The notes beneath the pieces were generated by a model that did no database searches, was not told where the DNA came from, and saw only the letters and a program-made list of their open reading frames with translations. From assembly GCA_028699915.1 (NCBI GenBank), contig JAQVTR010000001.1:1-64000 (forward strand): a stretch of DNA of 64,000 nucleotides, read 5' to 3'. Shown piece after piece: positions 52,660-61,814 of the stretch (position 1 is the first letter of the stretch; each line of letters starts with the position of its first letter). Position numbers and translations under genes: made by a program. This stretch comes from Fidelibacterota bacterium (lineage in GTDB: Bacteria; Fidelibacterota; Fidelibacteria; Fidelibacterales; Fidelibacteraceae).

Positions 52660-52693
52660 GATTTAAGATTCAAAATTAATATTTAAGATTTTG
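52650..52693 (+). repeat. Heptad-like AGATTTA repeats
   Basis: Units of the type AGATTTA repeat with a 7-nt period and gradual decay across the ends of two convergent genes. They cover the stop of the oxidoreductase fusion and the last codons of the HAD gene, so the repeat may have altered both C-termini. Confidence 0.65.
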
Positions 52694-53329
52694 CGATGTG
52701 GAGAAAACCGGATTGATGGTATCCGCCTGTTCCGACAGATCCCGCAGGATCTTCAGGAAAGTTTCTTCGTCCTTCACCTGCAGGGAAGGCCAGCCGGCCC
52801 GTATTCCCGCTTCGATGTTTTCAAAACGATCATCAAAGTATAGCAACGTTTCCGCTTTAAGCCCGAAAAGATCTTCGATCTTTTCGTAGGCCTCAGGATT
52901 CGGCTTTAAAAAGCCCTGTTCATGCGAGGTGTAAACCCCGTCAAACAGATCGGGAAAACGAATGCGGCGCGATATTGCGTTAAAATCCAGACTGTTGGTG
53001 TTCGAGAAAAGATACAACCGGAATTTTTTGCGCAATGCCGGCAGCAGCGCCAGGGTCCGGGGTCGCAGAGGAAAGGTCCGGTAAATATTCGCACGGTAGC
53101 GCGGAATATCCTCTTCTTTCAGCGGAACATAGTGTGCCATCTCCCGGAAGCAGGCCGCTTCATCCCGGCGGCCGGTCTCAAACTCCCGGAAAAACTCCGT
53201 TGCATAAAAGCGCATGAATTTCGCAGGATCCCAACCCATGTATGCCGTAAAACGCGAGTATTCAACATCGACAAGCACATTGCCCAGGTCAAAGACCAGA
53301 TCCTGAATATGTCCTTTAGGGATATTCAT
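52676..53329 (-). CDS. HAD family hydrolase (HAD-IA type)
   Basis: The 217-residue phosphatase-like protein has motif I FDLGNVLVD (nucleophile Asp in DLG), motif II FSNTNSLD, motif III Lys in FLKPNPEAYE, and motif IV LLYFDDRFENIEAG. The cap domain is helical (about 20-90). This is the group with YihX/epoxide-hydrolase-like phosphatases; the substrate is unknown. The last residues (FSTSQNLKY) fall in a heptad-like repeat. It is the 3'-most gene of a minus-strand run. Confidence 0.88.
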   Translation of the reverse strand: MNIPKGHIQDLVFDLGNVLVDVEYSRFTAYMGWDPAKFMRFYATEFFREFETGRRDEAACFREMAHYVPLKEEDIPRYRANIYRTFPLRPRTLALLPALRKKFRLYLFSNTNSLDFNAISRRIRFPDLFDGVYTSHEQGFLKPNPEAYEKIEDLFGLKAETLLYFDDRFENIEAGIRAGWPSLQVKDEETFLKILRDLSEQADTINPVFSTSQNLKY

Positions 53330-53342
53330 TTGGCAGCCGTTT

Positions 53343-54416
53343 TTAAAGTTCCAGCAGCGTTTTGGGCGCCGCGCTCAGGACGAGGCAGCCTTTTTCTTTG
53401 ATCACCACGTCGTCTTCGATTCGTACGCCGCCCCAATCCGGAATATAAATGCCGGGTTCGACCGTCACCACCTGATTTACCTGGAGTTTTTCTTCATATT
53501 TCGGAGAAAGGCGGGGTTCGGCATGGATCTCGTATCCCAGACCGTGTCCCAGGCCGTGCCCGAAATATTCCGTATAGCCCTTTTGTGCGATCAGGTCACG
53601 GGCAAGGGCGTCAGCTTCTTTCCCGCTGATGCCGGCTCGGATACCATCCAGAGCCCGCTGCTGGGCCTGCAGAACAATGGCATAGATCTCTTTTTGTTTT
53701 TCATCGGCATTTCCAAGGCAGACGGTCCGGGTAACATCGGCATGGTATCCGTTTACCATGGCCCCGAAATCGATCGTTACAAATTCCCCTTTGCGCAGGA
53801 GTTTGTCACCCGGCTTGTGATGCGGTTTGGCGCCGTTTACGCCTGAGGCCACAATGGTGTCAAAACTGTCCCGCTCACTCCCCAGGGATTTCATAATATA
53901 GGACAATTTAGCATCCAGACGGCGTTCGCTGATGCCGGGCTTGATCTCGTTCAGCAATTCCAGAAACGCCTTGTCGCTGATAGCGGCCGCCTGCCGGATA
54001 TCCCGGATTTCGGATTCCTCCTTGACCGAGGCCAATGTTTCCATCAACATGGAAGCATCCCGGAATTCCGTTCCCGGGAATAGCTGTTCAAGATGTACAT
54101 AAGATTCATAACTAAGCCGGTTGCCCTCAAAACCGCAAACCATGCTCGCTTTTAGAACACCTTGTTCCGCGAGTGCCGCAAAGAGGTCCGCTTCCACGGG
54201 AACCCGCACCTGCATTTGGCTCACTTCCTGCTGTGCCTGCGTCTTATAACGGAAATCGGTCAGAAAAAAAGCGGCGTCCCGCGTGACCAGCGCAAGTCCG
54301 TTCGAACCGGAATAACCCGAAATGTAACGCAGATTGGATGCATAGCGCAGCAGCATCGCATCCAGATCAAACCTTTCAAGTTCCGCACGCAGACGTTTCA
54401 GACGGTCAGAATTCAT
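53343..54416 (-). CDS. M24 family Xaa-Pro aminopeptidase-like
   Basis: The 357-residue protein has a creatinase-like N-terminal domain (about 1-125) and a pita-bread catalytic domain. The metal ligands are present: TIDFGAMVNGYHADVTRTV (both Asp), GHGLGHGLGYEIHAEP (His), VEPGIY (Glu) and RIEDDVVI (Glu). It removes N-terminal residues before proline, or cleaves X-Pro dipeptides. The length suits the aminopeptidase/prolidase group of about 355-360 residues. It fits with a proline-using metabolism (pruA in this window). It lies 13 bases upstream of the HAD gene. Confidence 0.9.
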   Translation of the reverse strand: MNSDRLKRLRAELERFDLDAMLLRYASNLRYISGYSGSNGLALVTRDAAFFLTDFRYKTQAQQEVSQMQVRVPVEADLFAALAEQGVLKASMVCGFEGNRLSYESYVHLEQLFPGTEFRDASMLMETLASVKEESEIRDIRQAAAISDKAFLELLNEIKPGISERRLDAKLSYIMKSLGSERDSFDTIVASGVNGAKPHHKPGDKLLRKGEFVTIDFGAMVNGYHADVTRTVCLGNADEKQKEIYAIVLQAQQRALDGIRAGISGKEADALARDLIAQKGYTEYFGHGLGHGLGYEIHAEPRLSPKYEEKLQVNQVVTVEPGIYIPDWGGVRIEDDVVIKEKGCLVLSAAPKTLLEL

Positions 54417-54417
54417 A

Positions 54418-55356
54418 TTATTCCCTTATTTCTTGATTCATGCATTGTTTGACACGTTCAATTTCCTGCCGGATCCGTTCGGACCCGGGATCGCGTTTCT
54501 GCAGTTTCAGCAGGATATCCAGCGCATAGTCGTATAAACCCTGGCGAACATACAGTTGTGCCATGGTCAGGGTTTCGATGCCGTAGGAAGATGAAACGGG
54601 GCTCTGTTTGCTATTGTTTTGCGGCGGCGCCTGTTTGCGCGGCGGCTGAAAAGTGTTCGTTTTCAGCGGATAGCTTTCCTGCGGAGCCGAAGCGCCGGCA
54701 GCGGGCGCAGCTTGCTCTGCTTCCGCTTGGGGATAGCTTTTCTTCAAAGGCGACGGAGAATCGGACTCTTTATCCGAGATGCTTTCCCCGGGAAGTGGCA
54801 GGGTGTCCTCAACGATCTCGATCGTACTGACATTTTTACTGTCCGTCTGCAGATCGGCTTTATCTTCCGCTTCCGGCCGGTCCATCTGATCGATGAGAAG
54901 CCCGATATAGGTATCGTCATCGGGTCCCGGCAATTTTTCAGCGGCTGTTTCGCTTTTTTTATCCGCTTCCGGAATGCTGAGCTCCGTTTTGAAAGGCACA
55001 TCCCGGAATTTGCGCAGGAACTCCCGGACTTCCGGAGCAGGGGGCTTATGGGCGGCGGTGAGCATATACAGGTATTTCAGCTCTCCGATCGAGTAATTGT
55101 CTTTATTCAGTTCCAGCAGCAGCTCTGCGGCGGAAGCAAATCCAGGGTCCAACCGGATCACGGCTGCAAGATAGCGCAGAGTCCCGGGAATATCGCCCTG
55201 TTCGCGGAGGCATCGCGCCATGACAAAGTGCGCCAGCGCCGCTTCCGGATAACGGTCCAGCAACAATTCCGCTTGTTTCTGAAGGAAAACGGGATCCTGT
55301 TCTCCGATCTTATCCAGAATATCTCTGCCTGCAGATAAAAATGTACGTGTTTCCAT
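54418..55356 (-). CDS. TPR-containing cytoplasmic protein
   Basis: The 312-residue protein has two TPR-like helical regions (about 15-90, with AALAHFVMARCLREQGDIPGTL, and about 265-305, with LYVRQGLYDYALDIL). Between them lies a long, low-complexity linker rich in Pro, Ser, Glu and Gln. There is no signal peptide. The frame is open to 55479, but the extension overlaps radC antisense-free sequence in another frame. ATG at 55356 gives the TPR start, and its ribosome site lies by the radC stop. It is probably a scaffold. Function unknown. Confidence 0.7.
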   Translation of the reverse strand: METRTFLSAGRDILDKIGEQDPVFLQKQAELLLDRYPEAALAHFVMARCLREQGDIPGTLRYLAAVIRLDPGFASAAELLLELNKDNYSIGELKYLYMLTAAHKPPAPEVREFLRKFRDVPFKTELSIPEADKKSETAAEKLPGPDDDTYIGLLIDQMDRPEAEDKADLQTDSKNVSTIEIVEDTLPLPGESISDKESDSPSPLKKSYPQAEAEQAAPAAGASAPQESYPLKTNTFQPPRKQAPPQNNSKQSPVSSSYGIETLTMAQLYVRQGLYDYALDILLKLQKRDPGSERIRQEIERVKQCMNQEIRE

Positions 55357-55360
55357 TTCT

Positions 55361-56056
55361 TTACTCCATGTATCCCTGTTCCCGCATACTGACAAAACCG
55401 CCGTGCCCGATAATGATATGATCCAGAAGCGGGATATCCAGTATTTCTCCCGCCTGTCGTATCGTACGGGTAATCTCAATATCCTGGCGGCTGGGTTTCA
55501 TCTCTCCGCTGGGATGATTGTGCATCAGAATAATGGCGGAAGCCAGATAGTCGACGGCGGGTTTAAAAACTTCCCGCGGATGCACAATGGACGCGCTGAT
55601 ACTTCCGACAGAGATGTTAAAATCCCGGAAGGCCCGGTGCGCCCGGTTCAGCAGGATTACTTTGCAGATCTCCTTGTTCAGCAGGCGCAGGCGTTCTCCG
55701 TAAGCATTTGCCGCACTTTCCGGCCCGCTGATAAGGGGCGAGTCGTTGCTCTGCAAGCACTCGTGAAAGCGTGCGCCCAGTTGGAATGCCGCCGAAAGCG
55801 TCGCCGCCTTTGCCGGCCCAAGACCATAATGTTTTGAAAGAGCCGCTGTGCTCATTGTTCCCAGCTGCAGCAATCCGCCGTACTCGGATAAAAGCTGTTT
55901 TGCGATATCCACTGCCGACTGCCGGGCGCTGCCCGAACGCAGCAGGATCGCCAGCAGTTCCGCATTGCTCAGGGTTTCCGCACCCTGCCGGAACAATTTT
56001 TCACGCGGCCGGTCATCCGCCGGCCATTCCTTGATGCTCCTTTTTTCCACCCTCAT
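55361..56056 (-). CDS. radC: RadC family JAB-domain protein
   Basis: The 231-residue protein has the N-terminal helix-hairpin-helix region (ERP-like start EWPADDRPREKLFRQGAETLSNAELLAI) and a C-terminal JAB/MPN metalloprotease-like domain with HNHPSGEMKPSRQDIEIT. The domain probably binds zinc. Despite its name, its role in DNA repair is doubtful. The length is normal. It lies between the TPR gene and the B12-binding gene. Confidence 0.93.
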   Translation of the reverse strand: MRVEKRSIKEWPADDRPREKLFRQGAETLSNAELLAILLRSGSARQSAVDIAKQLLSEYGGLLQLGTMSTAALSKHYGLGPAKAATLSAAFQLGARFHECLQSNDSPLISGPESAANAYGERLRLLNKEICKVILLNRAHRAFRDFNISVGSISASIVHPREVFKPAVDYLASAIILMHNHPSGEMKPSRQDIEITRTIRQAGEILDIPLLDHIIIGHGGFVSMREQGYME

Positions 56057-56074
56057 GTTGTCCCCCGTTAAACT

Positions 56075-56485
56075 TTATTGGTTTCTCGGACTGTTCTGAA
56101 ACCATTTCTGGATATAATCAACAATCCGGGTTGTCGGCGATCCCGGACCGAAGATCTCCGCCACACCCAGTTTTTTGAGCGCTTTGGCATCCTCTTCGGG
56201 GATCACGCCGCCGCCGATCAGAAGCACATCGTCCATTTTCTGCGCTTTCAGCAGGTCCAGCACCTTGGGAAAAATGGTCATGTGTGCGCCGGAAAGAATG
56301 GACAGCGAGATCACATCCGCATCTTCCTGGACAGCTGCCGTTACGATCATTTCCGGCGTCTGGCGAAGGCCAAGATAGATGACCTCCATTCCCGCATCCC
56401 GTAAAGCGTTGGCGATGACTTTTGCTCCCCGGTCATGACCGTCAAGTCCCGGTTTTGCAAGTATTACTCGGATTTTTCTTTCCAT
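56075..56485 (-). CDS. Cobalamin-binding subunit of methylmalonyl-CoA mutase-like enzyme
   Basis: The 136-residue protein is a stand-alone B12-binding domain of the mutase small-subunit type. The cobalamin His motif is [10 protein letters not shown] (DxHxxG), then [10 protein letters not shown] and [12 protein letters not shown] for the dimethylbenzimidazole tail. With a catalytic large subunit it converts methylmalonyl-CoA and succinyl-CoA. No large subunit is in the window, so it acts with one encoded elsewhere. This supports a propionate or succinate pathway. Confidence 0.88.
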   Translation of the reverse strand: MERKIRVILAKPGLDGHDRGAKVIANALRDAGMEVIYLGLRQTPEMIVTAAVQEDADVISLSILSGAHMTIFPKVLDLLKAQKMDDVLLIGGGVIPEEDAKALKKLGVAEIFGPGSPTTRIVDYIQKWFQNSPRNQ

Positions 56486-56503
56486 ATTTTCCTCATTTCA
56501 GTT

Positions 56504-56944
56504 TTAACGGCTGTCAAGAACAAAGGTAACGGGACCGTCGTTGATCAGCGATACCTGCATCATAGCCCCGAATTCCCCGGTTTGCACCGGTATGGACAAA
56601 GCGCGAAGTTTTTCGCAAAAATATGTATACAGACGCTCCCCTTCTTCCGGATCGGCCGCATTGGTGAATCCCGGCCGCCGGCCTTTGCGCCAGTCGCCGC
56701 ATAAGGTGAACTGCGAAACCACCAGCGCCGCGCCTTTTATGTCCGTCAGCGAGCGGTTCATTTTTCCCGCTTCGTCAGCAAAGATCCGGAGCCCGGAAAT
56801 TTTATCCGCAAGAAAATCCGCATCTTTTTCCGAGTCTCCCTTTGCCACGCCCAACAGGATGCAGAGACCGTTCCCGATCTTTGCACAGCTCCTGCCGGCG
56901 ATACGGACTTCCGCCTTTTGTACGCGCTGTATCACCGCGATCAT
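56504..56944 (-). CDS. dtd: D-aminoacyl-tRNA deacylase
   Basis: The 146-residue Dtd removes D-amino acids (and glycine from tRNA-Ala) from tRNA. The two active-site motifs are present: [17 protein letters not shown] (SQFTL) near residue 77 and [12 protein letters not shown] (GPVT) at the end. The start [15 protein letters not shown] is typical. The length fits. It is 18 bases upstream of the B12-binding gene. Confidence 0.96.
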   Translation of the reverse strand: MIAVIQRVQKAEVRIAGRSCAKIGNGLCILLGVAKGDSEKDADFLADKISGLRIFADEAGKMNRSLTDIKGAALVVSQFTLCGDWRKGRRPGFTNAADPEEGERLYTYFCEKLRALSIPVQTGEFGAMMQVSLINDGPVTFVLDSR

Positions 56945-57068
56945 GTCTTAACCTTTTCAAAAAGATTAATTTAATTCAATTTCCTTCCAACATCAACGCT
57001 TAAACCCGGGAAATCCATTTTTCTTCTCGCTCGCTGCCAAAGCGGGCAACATGCGGGGTTCGGTTTTT

Positions 57069-57734
57069 TTACTTTGCGTGCCGATACGGGAACCGGTAGC
57101 GTCTGCCAACACCGCCCGGTAAAAATTTATGCGGGAATAATTCTTTGATCTCGCGGATATGGCGGGTGCAATGCGTGGGACAGATATGATCAATGTCTTT
57201 GAGGATCTGAAAGTCGTTAAAACCATGAAAACCGCCGATAAGCGCATGAATGTGTCCGTGCTTTTCCACGAGCGGCAGGATCTGTTCCAGTCCCGGATGC
57301 GAACAGCCCACGATCAGGACAAAGCCGGCTGGAGTTTGAATAAACAGGGACTGTTCGATACCCTTGAGTTCGCCGGTGGAAAAAATGTCTTCGTCAATAT
57401 TGTATTCCCCGTCAATGTGGTAAACGCGTTCCGGACGGCGTAGTCCCCGCAGGGATTGCGGGATAAAGATATCTGCATTGGGCTGCAAATGTAAAAAAGC
57501 CGAGAGCCCGCCCGTATGATCGAAATGGGAGTGGGAAATAAAGACAGTGTTGATCATTGCGGCGGGGATATCAAGATGTTTCATGTTTTTCAGAAGGATC
57601 GCTCCGTCGGCGCCGGCGTCAAAGAGAATATTTCGTGCGCCGGCCCGGATCAATGCCGAAAATCCCCAGTCTGCGCTGAGCGCTTTATCCGGACTGGTAT
57701 TGTCGTATAAAATCAGGATCTCCAACGATTCCAT
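57069..57734 (-). CDS. MBL-fold metallo-hydrolase
   Basis: The 221-residue metallo-beta-lactamase-fold protein has SHSHFDHTGGL (HxHxDH, near residue 66), GCSHPGLEQIL, and a later His in DHICPTHCT. The GCSHPG segment suggests the subgroup annotated as dihydropteridine-phosphate synthase-like hydrolases. Substrate unknown. The last residues are basic. It is separate from dtd by about 120 bases with no obvious terminator. Confidence 0.85.
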   Translation of the reverse strand: MESLEILILYDNTSPDKALSADWGFSALIRAGARNILFDAGADGAILLKNMKHLDIPAAMINTVFISHSHFDHTGGLSAFLHLQPNADIFIPQSLRGLRRPERVYHIDGEYNIDEDIFSTGELKGIEQSLFIQTPAGFVLIVGCSHPGLEQILPLVEKHGHIHALIGGFHGFNDFQILKDIDHICPTHCTRHIREIKELFPHKFLPGGVGRRYRFPYRHAK

Positions 57735-57765
57735 CTTTTTAACCTTTTACCGTAAAACTGCTTCA

Positions 57766-58578
57766 TTATCCCAAAGCCACATCCAGCAGCATCATGGCTG
57801 CAAAACCCAGCATAACGCCAATGGAGGACCAGTCGGTCTCATTTCCGCGCTGGGCTTCGGGTATCAGTTCTTCGACAACGACATAGATCATGGCACCGGC
57901 GGCAAAAGCCAGGGCATAGGGCAGCAGGGGCACCACTTTCAGGACCAGCAGCGCTCCCAGTACGCCGGCAATCGGTTCCACCGCCCCCGATAACTGTCCG
58001 TAATTAAAGGCTTTCCATCGTGACAATCCTTCTCTGCGCAGAGGAATAGAAATCGCGGCGCCTTCCGGCAGATTTTGAAGTCCGATCCCGAATGCAAGCG
58101 CCATGGCGCCGGCAATGGCACCGGTTTCGGCACTGTGAAATGCGGCGCCAAACGCCACGCCGACGGCCAATCCTTCGGGAATGTTATGCATTGTGATGGA
58201 TAGCACCAGCAATACGCTGCGCCGCCAGTTGGTCGGAATGCCCTCCGCCTCATTGCGATCGAGCCCCAGATGCAAATGGGGCAAAAGATGGTCGATTAAA
58301 AGCAGAAAGGCACCTCCCAAAAGGAAACCGATCAGCGCCGGTACCCAAGGAACCTGACCGTTGCTTTTTGCCATTTCGATGGAAGGCGCCAGCAGGGACC
58401 AGAAGCTGGCGGCGATCATCACACCGGCAGCAAAACCCAGCATGGCATTAAAGACTTTCTGATTAATGGACTTGAAAAAAAAGACCATGGCTGCGCCGGT
58501 AGCGGTCATGAACCAGGTAAACATATTGGCCAGAAAAGCAAGCAGTATCGGATCATATTGTGCAAGTTTCTCGAACAT
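57766..58578 (-). CDS. ZIP family metal transporter
   Basis: The 270-residue protein has eight predicted helices. The two ZIP metal-site helices carry HNIPEGLAVGVAFG (about residue 140) and NLPEGAAISIPL (about residue 175), which bind zinc or iron. The loop between helices 3 and 4 holds the sequence HLLPHLHLGLDR. This is the GufA/ZupT-like group that imports zinc and other divalent metals. The gene is monocistronic or paired with the MBL-fold gene 31 bases downstream. Confidence 0.92.
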   Translation of the reverse strand: MFEKLAQYDPILLAFLANMFTWFMTATGAAMVFFFKSINQKVFNAMLGFAAGVMIAASFWSLLAPSIEMAKSNGQVPWVPALIGFLLGGAFLLLIDHLLPHLHLGLDRNEAEGIPTNWRRSVLLVLSITMHNIPEGLAVGVAFGAAFHSAETGAIAGAMALAFGIGLQNLPEGAAISIPLRREGLSRWKAFNYGQLSGAVEPIAGVLGALLVLKVVPLLPYALAFAAGAMIYVVVEELIPEAQRGNETDWSSIGVMLGFAAMMLLDVALG

Positions 58579-58647
58579 GACGAATATTCCTTCTCTTAGA
58601 ACAATGCTGAAATTTCAAGTATACATGAAAAATACATCAATATAAGT

Positions 58648-59631
58648 TCAGGAACAAATCAAATCCATCGCCAGCGTGGTCCGGGCCGCGCTTTTTCCCT
58701 TGCTGGGACAGCGGCCTTCTCCGCGCAGTTCCGCAATGACGGTCCGGATAAGGAATTCCTGTATATGTGAAGGCAGCACGTATTCTTCGCGCAGGACGCC
58801 CCGCGATTCGGATATGCCCTCAATGCGGGCATGGGCAAAGGTCGAAAAATTCAGACTGCCCCCGGTCCCGATAATACTGATCTCATCCGCAGTCCTCTCT
58901 TCCGGCGCAACAAAGCACCAGCTGCCGCTTCCGGCTGCTCCGCCGGAAAAGCTAAAGCTTGCGCTGACGGTATCCGCCGGAGTATAAAGTCCGGCCCGGT
59001 TAACGGCAATCCCGCGGACCCGTTTCAGGGGTCCCATAAAAAAATCCATCAGATCCAGCTGATGGGACGCAAGATCGTGAAAATGTCCGCCTCCCGATAT
59101 TGCCGGCTGAATACGCCAGTTCTTTTCAGGGCGGCTGTCTTCCGCATAGGGCGGCCGGTAAAATTCGATATGTACGGAACAGATCGTGCCGATCGTTCCT
59201 CCGTCAATCAATTCTTTCACCCGACGGAAATGAGGCAGCATGCGGCGGTAATATGCGACAAAAAGCGGAACATCCGCTTTTGTGCAGACCCGGAGCATTT
59301 CCCGGCATTCGGCATAATTCCGCGCCATGGGTTTTTCAACGTAAACCGCTTTCCCCGCCGCCGCGGCAAGCCCGGTGTAATACGCGTGCGTATCCGGCGG
59401 CGTGGCAATGTAGACCGCATTGATCTGCGGGTCCCGGAATATTTTGGCGGCTTCATTGGTCCATTCCGGGATATCGTGCCTTAGCGCAAAATCCCGGCAG
59501 GCATCCGCATTCCGGCGCATGACGCATTTCACCCGCGAATGCGGAATTATCTGCATGGCCGGCATGCTTTTTCTTTCACATACATTGCCGGCACCGATAA
59601 TACCCCAGACGACTTCGTTCAGTACTTTCAT
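58648..59631 (-). CDS. Gfo/Idh/MocA family oxidoreductase
   Basis: The 327-residue protein has an N-terminal Rossmann fold (WGIIGAGNVCERKSMPAM) and the conserved EKPMARNYAECREM (Lys of EKP, near residue 99). A C-terminal alpha/beta domain follows, with a His in HDLASHQLDLMDFF. It oxidises or reduces a sugar or inositol derivative with NAD(P). Substrate not apparent. It lies about 55 bases downstream of the histidine kinase gene on the same strand. Confidence 0.9.
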   Translation of the reverse strand: MKVLNEVVWGIIGAGNVCERKSMPAMQIIPHSRVKCVMRRNADACRDFALRHDIPEWTNEAAKIFRDPQINAVYIATPPDTHAYYTGLAAAAGKAVYVEKPMARNYAECREMLRVCTKADVPLFVAYYRRMLPHFRRVKELIDGGTIGTICSVHIEFYRPPYAEDSRPEKNWRIQPAISGGGHFHDLASHQLDLMDFFMGPLKRVRGIAVNRAGLYTPADTVSASFSFSGGAAGSGSWCFVAPEERTADEISIIGTGGSLNFSTFAHARIEGISESRGVLREEYVLPSHIQEFLIRTVIAELRGEGRCPSKGKSAARTTLAMDLICS

Positions 59632-59687
59632 TCGGCCTCTCGTTTAGGGATATCCTTGAATTTGAAACGGATGATCTCTTTCATTGC

Positions 59688-61814
59688 CTACTCTCGGTTC
59701 TTTTGCTTCATGACCCTTTCGATCTCGCGGTACAGATCTTCGGGTAAGAAAGGTTTGGCAATATAGCCGTGACAGCCGGCATTGAAACAGCGCTTTTTTT
59801 CGTCCGGCATGGCATAGGCCGTCTGTGCGATGATCCGCATCCTGTATCCTTGCTTCTTGATCTCCTCCAAACATTCGTAACCGTTCTTTATCGGAAGATT
59901 GATATCCAGCAGTAGCAGATCCGGGGTCTTTTCACGCAGCATGTTCATAAGCATCTCGCCGTCCTGGACCCGTATGGGATCCGCGCCGCAGGGTTTGAGA
60001 TATTCCCTTAACAAATAATAGGATCCAAGGTCATCTTCCGCGATCAGCACAAGAATATTGCGCAGATCCGGCTTGGGTGCGCTTTCAACGGGCTTTTTTT
60101 TGCGCATGCCGCCTTCGGCAGTTACGGGAATGCTCAAGGTAAAGCAGCTTCCCGCTCCGGGTTCCGATTCCAGGCGGATATTTCCCCCCAGCAATTCGGC
60201 AATGCCGCGTGATATGCTCAGCCCAAGTCCCGCTCCTTCATGATATTGATCTTCCTCCGCCTGCCGGAAACGTTCAAAAATAACGGTTTGTTTTTCGGGG
60301 ACAATGCCCGGACCGCTGTCCTTGACATAGATTTGAAGTTCCGCTTTGCTTTTCGCTTTCTGCAGGCTGCAGCCGACCTCCACAAATCCTTTTTCAGTGA
60401 ATTTAAGGGCATTTTCGATCAGGTTGTCCAGCACTTGCTGCAGACGGTAAGCGTCACTGTAAAACTCGCTTTCCTTCAGTTCTTCCGGACAACGCAGGCG
60501 CAATTCAAGTCCGCTTTTCAGGCGCAGCAGCTCTCCGTTCCGGAATGCACTGATGCTTTGTTCGAGTATATCATTGAGCCGGAAGGCGGCGGGGTACAAC
60601 TTCATAGAACCGGCTTCGATTTTTGAAAGATCCATGATATCGTTGATGATACGCAGCAGACGTATCCCGGATGTGCGGATCAAGTTCAGATATTCTTTCT
60701 TTTTTTCTTCCGGAAGATCCGCATTCACCAGCAGATCCGAAAAACCCATAATGGCGTTCATGGGCGTCCGGATCTCATGGCTCATGTTGGCAAGAAAATT
60801 CGATTTCAGCCGATCGCTTTCCTCCGCCCTTTCCTTGGACTTCTGCAATTGCAGCTGGGTTTCGCGGTACGCCGTCATATCGTTGAAGAATAACAATACG
60901 GCCGGACGCTTCTCCCAGTCGATCAGAACCGCATTTGATTCCAGCCATTTGATATTGCCCTGCTTGTCAATAATGCGAAAAGAATTTCTCCATAGCACTT
61001 CTTTTTTAACGGGATGTTCGGCATCGCGTTCTCGGATCCTCCCACTGTCTTCGGGATGAATGAATTCCAGGAAGGGCCGGGAGCAAATCTCCGCATTGCT
61101 GTACAGTGTGATCTTCTCTACCTGTTTGTTGGCAAAGCGGATATAACCGTCCTGGCTGACGGCGATCCCCTCGCCCGCGTTTTCTACCAGTGCCCTGTAT
61201 TTTTTTTCGTTTTCTTCTTTGTCTTTGCGTATCTGCCAGATAGACCAGCGTTTCAGCATCAGCAGACCAAGCAGCAGGGTGCCCGGGGTATAGATCAGCA
61301 GCAGTGGCAGACTGATGAGCTGCATCGTATTTAAAATTTCCTCTTTCGGCAAAAGAAAGGTGCAAAGCAGCATGGCCACATGAACAAAGAAGCCCAGCAA
61401 CAGCAAATTCCAGAAAGGTTTCCTGATTTTCCTCGGCGGAAAAAAATGCCGCCATAAAAGTCCGATGCCCCCCGAACAAAGAATAACGGCAACCCCCATG
61501 CTTGCGCCCGCTCCCCCGTTCAGGATCCGGTATAAGGCGGTAATTGCCATTGCAATGACGGTGGGGACAGCCCCAAAGAACAATCCCGAAACCGCCAGAA
61601 GCACTGAACGCATATCAAAGACCAGTCCTTCGCGAAATATCCAGGGAATGGACATCAAAAAGATACCCACCAGACCGATCGTGATCCCGGCCAGAAATTT
61701 ACCCAAATAATTTCCGATATCTTCGTTCTTGTTCCAGAAATACTCATACAAGGCCGTAAAGGCAAGCAGAACCGCAATATTTTGGATTAAACCGATAAAT
61801 ATTGACTCTGCCAT
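59688..61814 (-). CDS. Hybrid sensor histidine kinase with 5TMR-LYT sensor, PAS and receiver
   Basis: The 708-residue protein begins with a 5TMR-LYT membrane sensor (about residues 5-195; SIPWIFREGLVFDMRSVLLAVSGLFFG given by landmarks REGLVFDMRSV and GGGAGASMG-like loop). A PAS domain follows (about 215-325, FVENAGEGIAVSQDGYI region). Then come HisKA with His346 in SHEIRTPMNAIMGF, HATPase (LQQVLDNLIENALKFTE, GAGLGLSIS) and a receiver with Asp637 in LLLLDINLP. The 5TMR-LYT sensor often detects cell-wall or pyruvate-type signals. There is no separate regulator beside it, so output goes through phosphotransfer or an unlinked partner. Confidence 0.9.
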   Translation of the reverse strand: MAESIFIGLIQNIAVLLAFTALYEYFWNKNEDIGNYLGKFLAGITIGLVGIFLMSIPWIFREGLVFDMRSVLLAVSGLFFGAVPTVIAMAITALYRILNGGAGASMGVAVILCSGGIGLLWRHFFPPRKIRKPFWNLLLLGFFVHVAMLLCTFLLPKEEILNTMQLISLPLLLIYTPGTLLLGLLMLKRWSIWQIRKDKEENEKKYRALVENAGEGIAVSQDGYIRFANKQVEKITLYSNAEICSRPFLEFIHPEDSGRIRERDAEHPVKKEVLWRNSFRIIDKQGNIKWLESNAVLIDWEKRPAVLLFFNDMTAYRETQLQLQKSKERAEESDRLKSNFLANMSHEIRTPMNAIMGFSDLLVNADLPEEKKKEYLNLIRTSGIRLLRIINDIMDLSKIEAGSMKLYPAAFRLNDILEQSISAFRNGELLRLKSGLELRLRCPEELKESEFYSDAYRLQQVLDNLIENALKFTEKGFVEVGCSLQKAKSKAELQIYVKDSGPGIVPEKQTVIFERFRQAEEDQYHEGAGLGLSISRGIAELLGGNIRLESEPGAGSCFTLSIPVTAEGGMRKKKPVESAPKPDLRNILVLIAEDDLGSYYLLREYLKPCGADPIRVQDGEMLMNMLREKTPDLLLLDINLPIKNGYECLEEIKKQGYRMRIIAQTAYAMPDEKKRCFNAGCHGYIAKPFLPEDLYREIERVMKQKNRE

